Assembly: GCF_020037015.1 (NCBI RefSeq)
Contig: NZ_JAIQDE010000004.1
Location: 248,001-312,000 of the forward strand
Origin: Corallococcus sp. AS-1-6
GTDB taxonomy: Bacteria; Myxococcota; Myxococcia; Myxococcales; Myxococcaceae
DNA: 64,000 nucleotides
Reading direction: 5' to 3'
Made by a program: the position numbers and the translations under genes. This document shows, piece after piece, positions 56,956 to 64,000 of the stretch (positions are counted from its first letter, which is position 1; the number at the start of each line of letters is the position of its first letter). The notes under the pieces were generated by a model. The model was not told where the DNA came from, did not search any database, and worked only from the letters and a program-made list of their open reading frames with translations.

Positions 56956-59900
56956 CTATGCGCCGCCGTTCCGCCGGTGGGTGGGAGGACGGCGGCGGGA
57001 GACGAGCAGGGCCAGGACGGCCAGCAGGGTCACCGAGGAGGCCGCACCGCCCTGCCCGGAGGCGCAACCGCAGCCGGTGGACTGGGGTGGGAGGCGCGGG
57101 AGCTGTTCCTGGACGGAGAGGTCGAGGACGAGCTCCGTGCTGCCCGCGTCGTCATCCATCACGACGATGCGCACCGGGAAGTGGCCTCCGGTCCGGGCCT
57201 CGGTCGTCCACGTATAGAGGCCCTCGGGCGTCACGGTGCCCGGGCCCTCCACGAGACTCCAGGTCAGCGGATCCCGATCGCCCGCGGCGTCCGTGGCCTT
57301 CAACTGGAGTGACACGACGTCTCCCCCACGCAGCGTCTGGGCGGGCACGGGCACGGGGACCGGGGGCAGGTTGGCCACCTGCACCTCGCGCACCTCCTGC
57401 GAGAAGGCGCCCGCGTCGTCCGTCACGGTGACCTTCACGGTGTAGAGGCCGCTGTCGGCGTACGTGTGGACGGCCTCGGGCCCGGAGGCCGGCGCGCTTC
57501 CGTCTCCGAAGTCCCACATGAAGGTGAGGGCGTCCCACTCGCCGCTGTCGCTGGCCCGGGCGCGGAAGGTGAGCGCCTCGCCCTCGTCGGTCCGGGCAGG
57601 GGCCTCCACCGGCACCAGCACCGGAGCCGCGTTCCTCACCTCCAGCACCCAGGACCTCCGCACGGTGTCGATGCCGTCCGTCACGGTGAGCACCGCTTCG
57701 TAGGTGCCCTCGTTGGCGTAGGCGTGGCTGGGGCTGGCCTCCTCGGAGGTGGCGCCGTCGCCGAAGTCCCACGTGAAGGTGAGGGCGTCGCCATTGGCGT
57801 CCGCGGCGGTGGTCTGGAAGTGGAGCGCCTCACCCTCGAAGGGCTGCTGCGTCTGGAGGGCGACGGCCACCACGGGCGCGCTGTTTCCCACGCGCAACGT
57901 CACCGTGGCCGGCGCCGAGGTGGCGAGTCCGTCCGAGGCGGTGAAGGTGAAGGTCGTGGTGCCACGGAAGCCCTCGGCCGGGGTGAAGGTCAGCTCGGGT
58001 GGGGTGCCCTCAAGCGTGCCGTGCTCGGGCGGTGTGTGGATGGCGAAGGTGATCGTGTCGCCATCCACGTCGGTGCCCGAGAGCGTCAGCGCGGTGGGTT
58101 CGGGCTCCACCTGAAGCAACTGGCCGAGCGCGAGGGGCGCGTCATTCACCGGGCGCACGGTCAGGGACACAGAGGCGGTGGACGTGGACTCGCCGTCGGA
58201 CACGGTGAAGGTGAAGCCGTCCTCACCGTGGAAGTCCGCGTGGGGCGTGTACGTCACGTCCGGCGGCGTGCCGGTCAGGGTGCCGTGCTGGGGCTGGGTG
58301 GCCACCGCGAAGCGGAGCGTCTGTCCATCCGCGTCCGTGCCGGTCAGCGTGAGGGACAAGGCGGTGTCCTCGTCCGTCTCGCGCGACTGAGCCGTCGCCA
58401 CGGGGGCATCGCTCGCCGGCCGCACCGTCAGCGACACCGTGGCCGGTTGCGACGTGGCCCCCGCGCCATCGCGGATGACGAACGTGAAGCCGTCCTCTCC
58501 GTGGAAGTCGGCAGCGGGTGTGTATGTCACCTCCGGCGGCGTGCCGCTGAGCGTGCCATGGCCGGGAGGAACGGTGATGAGGAAGGTGAGCGGGTTGCCC
58601 TCCACGTCCGAGCCATGCAGCACCAGGTCCAGCCCCGTGTCCTCGTCCACCGAGGCGCTCTGCGCGAACGCCACCGGTGCGTCATTCACAGGCGACACAG
58701 CGAGGGTCACCGTGGCCGGCGCGGACTCGGCGCCGGACTCATCCGAGACGGTGAACGTGAAGCGGTCTTCCCCATGGAAGTCGCCCGCGGGCGTGTACCG
58801 CAGGTCCGGAGGCGTTCCTGTCAGCACGCCGTGGAGCGGCTGTGTCCGCACGGTGAAGTCAACCGCTTCGCCGTCCACGTCCTGGCCCTCGAGCACGAAG
58901 TCCGTCCACCCGTCCTCCACCACGGGGACTGTCTTTGATGGGGCCACGGGAGCGTCGTTCACCGGTGACACCGTCACCGACACCCGCGCGGGCTCGGAGC
59001 TGGAGCCCTCGGAGTCCGTCACCTGGAAGGTGAAGCCGTCCTCACCGTGGAAGTCCGCGTGAGGCGTGTACGTCACGTCCGGCGGCGTGCCGCTGAGCGT
59101 GCCATGCTCCGGCAACGTGGCCAGCGTGAAGGTGAGCGCATCGCCGTCCACGTCGGAGCCCGCGAGGGTGAAGGGGAGCGAGACGTCCTCCTCCGTCTCC
59201 ACCGCCTGCGGCTGCGCGACGGGCGCGTCGTTTCCGGCCGTCACGGTGAGGTCCACGGTGGCGGGCGATGAGTCCACGCCCGACGTATCCCTCACGATGA
59301 AGGTGAAGCTGTCGCTCCCATGGAAGTTCGCGTTGGGCGTGTACGTGACCTGCGGAGGCGTGCCGCTCAGGGCACCATGCGCGGGCCCGGTGACGATGGC
59401 GTACGTCAACGCGTCGCCATCCGCATCGCTCCCCGCGAGCGTGAGCGGCCACGCCGTGTCCTCGCGCAGCGTGGCTGACTGCGCATGGGCCACGGGGGCC
59501 ACGTTCACGGCCCTCACGGTGAGGCTCACGGTGGCGCTCGCAGGGAACCCCTGGTCGTCCTGCACCCGGAAGGTGAAGCTGTCCGGGCCGCGGTAGCCTG
59601 GAGCCGGCGTGTACCGCACGTTGGGCGCCGTGCCGCTCAAGGTGCCGTGGGCGGGAAGTTGGGGGATGGAGAAGGTCAGCGCGTCCCCATCCACGTCCGA
59701 ACCTTCCAACACCAGGTCCACACTCGTGTCCTGGTCCAGCGAGGCGCTCTGCGCGTACGCCACGGGATGGTCATTCATGGGCGACAAGGTGATGGAGACC
59801 GGGGTTGGCTTGGACGTGGCTCCCGAGGCATCCGTCACGATGAACGTGAAGCCATCCGTGCCGTGGTAGTCCGCAACCGGCGTGTACTTCAGGTCCGGAG

Positions 59901-62900
59901 GTGTCCCCGTCAGCGTGCCGTGCTCGGGCGGAACCTGCACGCTGAAGGTGACGGCCTCGCCTTCCGGGTCGGACCCCTGAAGCTTGATGTCCAGCTCCTT
60001 GTCCTCGTCGCTGAAGATGCTGACCGGGTCTCCGGTGGGCGGGTCGTTCACCGGCGTGATGAACAGCGACACGGTGACGACCGCGGAGCTCTCACCTGAG
60101 CTGTCCGTCGCGCGGTAGGTGAAGCTGTCGGCGCCGTTGAAGTGGGTGGAAGGCGTGTACGTGAGGGCAGGCGGCGTTCCGGAGAGCGCGCCGTGCGACG
60201 GCGGCGTGACGATGGTGAAGGTGAGCGCATCTCCGTCCGCGTCCGTCACTGCCAGGGTGAGGGGGAGGGGCTCGTCCTCGGCGGTGGTCAGCGACTGGGC
60301 TTCAGCCACCGGCGCATGGTTGAGGTTGATGAGCCGTGCCTGGATGCGCTCGGCCAGGGAGGTGACCGCCGGATCGGTGCGCTGGTACAACAGCAGGAAC
60401 CGGGACGGCGCATGCGAGGCGGCGGCGGGCCGCACTTCGTTCTGCGGCGACGCGGCGATGGCGAAGGGTGCTTCGATGAGCGCCCCCGTGCTGCCGGACA
60501 CCTGCGCGCCGTGGATGTCCTGGTTGCTGGAGGTGGTCTGCTCCTCCCAGGCGACGAAGTAATTCACTCCATCCGAGGCCACGGTGGGGTTGCGCTGGGC
60601 GATGGACGTCGTGGCGATGGCCAGCCCGGACGGTTCCAGCACCGTGCCCGCGGCGGAGACGCGCGTGCCGTAGATGTCCTGCGAGGTGTTCCGCCCGTCC
60701 TGCCAGACGACGAACCAGTCACTCCCCGCGGAGGCCACCGCCGGTGCCACCTGTCTGCCCGAGGCCTTGCTGAGCACGAAGCCCCCCACCGGGTTCACCG
60801 TTCCCGTGCGGGACACGCGCGTGGCGTAGATGTCGTCGCTGTTGGTGACGTAGCTCCGGTAGTCCGTCCAGGCGACGAGGTACTCGGTGCCATTGAAGGC
60901 GATGTCGGGGGCCAACTGGGTGCCGGTGTTGCCCGAGGTGAGGTTCGTTCCGTAGGTCGGCGTGACGGTGCCCGATGCGGTCACCTTCGCGCCGAAGATG
61001 TCCCACGAGGCTGAGGAGAGGCTGCCCCGGCCGTCCTCCCAGACGACGTACCAGTCCGTGCCGTCGGAGGCCAACGCCGGCCTGAGCATGGCCCAGGATG
61101 ACGTACCGATACTCCATGCCGAGCGGACCACGCCCGCCGTGGACACACGCACGCCGTAGAGGATTTCGTGGGTGGCGTCGTAGCGGTTGTCATCCCAGGC
61201 CACCATCCAGTCCGTGCCATTGGAGGCGACCGTCGGGTTGTCCTGCTCACCCCGCTCCGTGCACAGGGGGATGCCCGAGGGATCCAGGACCACGCCCTGG
61301 CTCGTCACCCGCACGCCGTAGATGTCCGACTCGCCCGCGCGGTTGTCCCGCCAGACGACGAGGTAGTCGGTGCCAGTGCGAGCCACCGCGGGGGTGTACT
61401 GATCATTGGGCGCGGTGCTCAGCAGGATGCTGGCCGTGTCCCGGACCACGTCCTGCGTCGTCACGCGCGCGCCATGCACGTCGTAGCCGCCGGCGTGGGC
61501 TTCGTACCAGACGACGAGCAGGTCTCCGCCGCTGGACGCCACCGCCGGCAGGTACTCCGCCCGACCCTGGGCGGACACCGCGACGGGCCCCCGGTAGGAC
61601 GGCGTCCCGTCCCAGTCCACGCCCGAGCCATAGATATCCGGATAGCCGGAGCGGGCGTCCTCCCAGACGACGAACCAGCCATACCCTCGGGCCACGACGT
61701 CCGGATGGCTCTGGTTCCCGAGGAGCGACGTGAGGACCCGTCCATTCGGGGTGCCCACCGAGCCCGTGCTCGACACGACGGTGCCGTAGATGTCCCCTTC
61801 AAAAGAGGCGGCGCGCTGATCTCCCCAGACGACGAGCCACGCGCCGCTGTTGGCGGCGACGGCGGGGTGCAACTGGTCTCCGTCCATCTCGCAGAGGCTC
61901 AAGGGCGTCGTGTCCCGCAGCGTGCCCCCCGAGGAGACGCGCGCGCCACGGATGTCGAAGGCCCGCGTGCTGTTGTAGTCCTGCCAGACGACCAGGTAGT
62001 CCGTGCCGTTGAAGGCGACGTCCGGGGTGTTGGCGAAGCCCGTCGAAGGACTGATGCGCACCGGGCTTGCCAGCGGCTGCCCCGTGCTGGACAGGCGGGT
62101 GCCCCAGATGGCCGAAACCGAGCCGTTGCTCTCGTACCAGACCACGAAGTACTCCGAGCCCGACCAGGCAACGGCCGGCGCATACTGGTAGCCGGGGATC
62201 GCGGCGATGGGGATGCCGGAGGGATCCATCACCTGTCCTCCGAGTCCCACCCGCGCGCCATGAATGTCCCTCGAAAACTCCTCCCACACGACAAGCCACT
62301 CGCTCGCTCCCGCGGCGACGGACAGCCTGGAGGAGGCCTTGTCACCGCGGGGGAGGGTGATGCCGTTGACGTCCAGCACCTGCCCCGAACTGGAGACGCG
62401 CGTGCCGGTGACCTGCTTGGCCGTCGCGGAGTAGTCATGCCAGACGACAAGCCACGTCGAGCCATTGGCCGCCACCGCCGGGCCCGTCTGGTCTCCGACC
62501 TGCCGGCCAATGACAGGCGTGTCCATGCCGAACTCGGGGGAGATGCGCGGGTCGAGCACCGCCGGGTACGCGGAGGCGTCCAGCACTCCGGCCGGGACGC
62601 GAAGCTGGATGTGGCCCTCCACGAAGCGGGCCTCCACCGAAGTGCGCTGGCCGCGCCCATCCACCCAGGTGCCGTGGCCATAGCGGAAGCCCAGGCCCGT
62701 GCGGGCATCGGTGAAGTGAAGGCCCGTGCCGGTGGTGCCCTGGTAGGTGAGCCCCTTCACCGGAACCTCCACGACGAGGTCGCCCAGGCCGGAGGGCGCG
62801 TGCTCGAAGGTCCAGGACTGCTCCACGCCGTCCTCGGCGTTGCGCAGGTGCTCGGTGACGTCGCCGCGCGCGAGCACGAGGTGTCCGTCCTGCTCGACGC

Positions 62901-63348
62901 GCTCCCGGGCGGGGGGAGCGCCAATGTGCTTCGCGCCGCGCTTCAGGCCGGGCGTGCCCAGGGTGAGGGGCGCGCCCGTGAGCGGCGAGGCGGAGTCACC
63001 CGTCTTCGTCACCGCGCCGGGCACCGGGGCCGTGTCCGGCTTCCGGGGGTGGTGGTAGGGCGTGAGGGTGAGGCCCTCCGCGCCGGAGCGGGCCGTGTAC
63101 GTGGAGTGGCCTCCGCTCCACGCCCCGTTCTCCGGGCGCCAGGCGAAGTGCACCTGGCGGATGACGGCGCCCACGTCGAAGGGAGCGCTCTCCAGCTCCG
63201 GGGCGCGGGACTCCGGGACGGCGCCCGGCGGGGCCACCGTCGCGGAGGGAGCCGGTGCATCGCGGGTGCAGGCCAGGGCAAGGGACAGCGCCAGCAGGCA
63301 GCCGATACGGAAGGACGCGGGGAGCGGTGGCGAGGCGGGAGCGCGCAC
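56956..63348 (-). CDS. Giant surface protein: propeller repeats, cadherin-like modules, PKD and MYXO-CTERM
   Basis: About 2130 residues. A lipoprotein-type or signal N-terminus (ASFRIGCLLALSLALAC) is followed by a ~250-residue domain. About 17 repeats of ~50 residues come next (ASNGTDWLVVWDD...DIYGTRVSS.G), a propeller-like array. Nine cadherin-like/tandem-95 modules of ~90 residues follow (GSDVDGDALTF..., HGTLSGTPP.VTYTP, DSFTF.V.D). Two PKD domains (FTWDFGDG; FMWDFGDG) and an Ig-like one come after. The MYXO-CTERM end has STGCGCASG, a hydrophobic helix and RRR. It is exported and anchored at the outer surface, probably an adhesin. GTG 63348 is used as start; ATG 63471 is the alternative. 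Confidence 0.9.
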   Translation of the reverse strand: MRAPASPPLPASFRIGCLLALSLALACTRDAPAPSATVAPPGAVPESRAPELESAPFDVGAVIRQVHFAWRPENGAWSGGHSTYTARSGAEGLTLTPYHHPRKPDTAPVPGAVTKTGDSASPLTGAPLTLGTPGLKRGAKHIGAPPARERVEQDGHLVLARGDVTEHLRNAEDGVEQSWTFEHAPSGLGDLVVEVPVKGLTYQGTTGTGLHFTDARTGLGFRYGHGTWVDGRGQRTSVEARFVEGHIQLRVPAGVLDASAYPAVLDPRISPEFGMDTPVIGRQVGDQTGPAVAANGSTWLVVWHDYSATAKQVTGTRVSSSGQVLDVNGITLPRGDKASSRLSVAAGASEWLVVWEEFSRDIHGARVGLGGQVMDPSGIPIAAIPGYQYAPAVAWSGSEYFVVWYESNGSVSAIWGTRLSSTGQPLASPVRISPSTGFANTPDVAFNGTDYLVVWQDYNSTRAFDIRGARVSSGGTLRDTTPLSLCEMDGDQLHPAVAANSGAWLVVWGDQRAASFEGDIYGTVVSSTGSVGTPNGRVLTSLLGNQSHPDVVARGYGWFVVWEDARSGYPDIYGSGVDWDGTPSYRGPVAVSAQGRAEYLPAVASSGGDLLVVWYEAHAGGYDVHGARVTTQDVVRDTASILLSTAPNDQYTPAVARTGTDYLVVWRDNRAGESDIYGVRVTSQGVVLDPSGIPLCTERGEQDNPTVASNGTDWMVAWDDNRYDATHEILYGVRVSTAGVVRSAWSIGTSSWAMLRPALASDGTDWYVVWEDGRGSLSSASWDIFGAKVTASGTVTPTYGTNLTSGNTGTQLAPDIAFNGTEYLVAWTDYRSYVTNSDDIYATRVSRTGTVNPVGGFVLSKASGRQVAPAVASAGSDWFVVWQDGRNTSQDIYGTRVSAAGTVLEPSGLAIATTSIAQRNPTVASDGVNYFVAWEEQTTSSNQDIHGAQVSGSTGALIEAPFAIAASPQNEVRPAAASHAPSRFLLLYQRTDPAVTSLAERIQARLINLNHAPVAEAQSLTTAEDEPLPLTLAVTDADGDALTFTIVTPPSHGALSGTPPALTYTPSTHFNGADSFTYRATDSSGESSAVVTVSLFITPVNDPPTGDPVSIFSDEDKELDIKLQGSDPEGEAVTFSVQVPPEHGTLTGTPPDLKYTPVADYHGTDGFTFIVTDASGATSKPTPVSITLSPMNDHPVAYAQSASLDQDTSVDLVLEGSDVDGDALTFSIPQLPAHGTLSGTAPNVRYTPAPGYRGPDSFTFRVQDDQGFPASATVSLTVRAVNVAPVAHAQSATLREDTAWPLTLAGSDADGDALTYAIVTGPAHGALSGTPPQVTYTPNANFHGSDSFTFIVRDTSGVDSSPATVDLTVTAGNDAPVAQPQAVETEEDVSLPFTLAGSDVDGDALTFTLATLPEHGTLSGTPPDVTYTPHADFHGEDGFTFQVTDSEGSSSEPARVSVTVSPVNDAPVAPSKTVPVVEDGWTDFVLEGQDVDGEAVDFTVRTQPLHGVLTGTPPDLRYTPAGDFHGEDRFTFTVSDESGAESAPATVTLAVSPVNDAPVAFAQSASVDEDTGLDLVLHGSDVEGNPLTFLITVPPGHGTLSGTPPEVTYTPAADFHGEDGFTFVIRDGAGATSQPATVSLTVRPASDAPVATAQSRETDEDTALSLTLTGTDADGQTLRFAVATQPQHGTLTGTPPDVTYTPHADFHGEDGFTFTVSDGESTSTASVSLTVRPVNDAPLALGQLLQVEPEPTALTLSGTDVDGDTITFAIHTPPEHGTLEGTPPELTFTPAEGFRGTTTFTFTASDGLATSAPATVTLRVGNSAPVVAVALQTQQPFEGEALHFQTTAADANGDALTFTWDFGDGATSEEASPSHAYANEGTYEAVLTVTDGIDTVRRSWVLEVRNAAPVLVPVEAPARTDEGEALTFRARASDSGEWDALTFMWDFGDGSAPASGPEAVHTYADSGLYTVKVTVTDDAGAFSQEVREVQVANLPPVPVPVPAQTLRGGDVVSLQLKATDAAGDRDPLTWSLVEGPGTVTPEGLYTWTTEARTGGHFPVRIVVMDDDAGSTELVLDLSVQEQLPRLPPQSTGCGCASGQGGAASSVTLLAVLALLVSRRRPPTHRRNGGA
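57900..60320 (-). repeat. Nine tandem cadherin-like modules (about 270 bp each)
   Basis: Modules of ~90 residues repeat head to tail within the surface protein, with common blocks (DVDGDALTF, GTLSGTPP, DFHGEDGFTF). Their DNA is similar enough for slippage or recombination, so copy number may vary between strains. Confidence 0.8.
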
Positions 63349-63634
63349 GAGGCTTCTCGGGGAGCGAAGGCAGGGGTGGACCGCGGATTTCCGGAGGTGA
63401 CGGAGCCGCGCCGTCCAGACAGACAACGGCGATGCCTCAAAGCCTTGAGGACCGCTCGCCGCACATCGCATGTCCGTGGGGGCCGGGGGAAGAGGGCCTC
63501 CCCCGGCAAGGCTGGTCAGGAACGTGCCTTCCCTGGATGCCAGGAAAGACAGATGCCAGGGCGGGTCAGGTCCAACCCAATCCCAGACACTGACGCCGCG
63601 CCCGCGCCCGCGTCCTTGCGTGCCCGGCGCGCCT

Positions 63635-64000
63635 TCACCGCAGGAACTTCGTCACCTCTCCGAACCCCGCATACGGGTACAGGGGGCGGTCCAGCGCCAC
63701 GACCTCACGGTCCGCCAGCCCCAGCATGTAATACATCGACCGCAGGCGGCCAATCTTCGTCATGACCGAGGGCGCATAGGCAGGCGTCTCCAGGTCGCTG
63801 TTCTTGACCAGGCCCGGACCGGTCCCCGCGAGCGTGTTGCGCGTCGCGTGCATGATGGGGTTTTCATCGTCGAAGGCGTCGAAGCCCTGGTTCACGGGCA
63901 GGGCCTTCTGGGGCTCGTCCTGGAGCGGGGAGGTCAACTGCGTCAGCCAGTTGCCCGTGCTGACGCTCTGGTTCACCTGGTTCTTGTTCTCGCTGAGGCT
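63635..64000 (-). CDS. Unidentified protein, C-terminal part (5' end outside window)
   Basis: The frame is open to the right edge, so the visible 121 residues are the C-terminus. Seen: LTQLTSPLQDEPQKALPVNQGFDAFDDENPIMHATRNT and LRSMYYMLGLADREVVALDRPLYPYAGFGEVTKFLR. No membrane segment, repeat or catalytic motif is clear. The composition is less Ala-rich than spurious frames, and it ends naturally ~290 bases before the surface-protein gene start. I do not recognise a family. Confidence 0.65.
   Translation of the reverse strand, partial: SLSENKNQVNQSVSTGNWLTQLTSPLQDEPQKALPVNQGFDAFDDENPIMHATRNTLAGTGPGLVKNSDLETPAYAPSVMTKIGRLRSMYYMLGLADREVVALDRPLYPYAGFGEVTKFLR

Overview
The window is about 70% GC with strong third-position GC bias. 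It carries a MYXO-CTERM surface protein, several DAGT-rich lipoproteins, delta-60 and SBBP propeller proteins, and many two-component systems. Together these point to a myxobacterium of the Myxococcaceae (Corallococcus, Myxococcus or Pyxidicoccus type). This is an inference from gene content, since no rRNA or species marker is present.

Layout. 1-1.2 kb: the end of a 5'-nucleotidase and a small zinc-ribbon protein behind a strongly structured leader. 1.4-6.7 kb: a minus-strand operon DUF2760, Hsp70-like, long Hsp70-like with a C-terminal extension. 6.8-7.0 kb: tRNA-Ala(CGC) with promoter and terminator. 7.1-9.5 kb: a membrane-anchored TPR protein ending in a strong terminator. 9.7-13.4 kb: heme O synthase (ctaB), an ABC-2 exporter pair and a cupredoxin-like lipoprotein, which look like a respiratory or copper-related operon. 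13.4-16.3 kb: a Spy/CpxP-like protein, a small His-rich protein, an OmpR-type regulator and a His-rich sensor kinase, all on the minus strand. 16.6-20.1 kb: cold-shock protein, cupin, two small membrane proteins, a DTW-domain tRNA-modifying enzyme and a HAD phosphatase. 20-25 kb: an M20 peptidase, then two near-duplicate FemAB/GNAT-like genes flanking an acyltransferase-3 gene. 25-28 kb: a LytS/LytTR pair and an anchored helical protein.

28-40 kb: an SBBP lipoprotein; an M61 peptidase homologue whose HExxH motif has become HGxxH, divergent from a LysR gene; bioY, plus a decayed bioY end 3 kb away; a MAPEG protein; a small lipoprotein; and a LysR regulator divergent from an acetolactate-synthase/aldehyde-dehydrogenase pair. 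39-48.9 kb: a papain-like cysteine protease, a second LytS/LytTR pair, a WD40-like propeller protein, a 1454-residue subtilase, a SnoaL-like protein and a J-domain protein. 48.9-54.1 kb: a delta-60 lipoprotein that has lost its signal peptide, an amidohydrolase, and a DAGT-repeat lipoprotein split by a 1.03-kb IS630-like element. Removing the element and one 3-bp duplication restores the reading frame. 54.3-64 kb: TerB-like, Coa1-like, RidA and a methyltransferase, then a ~2130-residue surface protein (propeller repeats, nine cadherin-like modules, PKD domains, MYXO-CTERM), and the 3' end of an unidentified gene.

No CRISPR array, rRNA, prophage or complete secondary-metabolite cluster was seen. 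The most notable items are the structured leader at 562-691, the FemAB-acyltransferase-FemAB cassette with a conversion-like tract, the Hsp70 triad, the catalytically altered M61 protein, the IS insertion with a restorable frame, and several relics of decayed genes.
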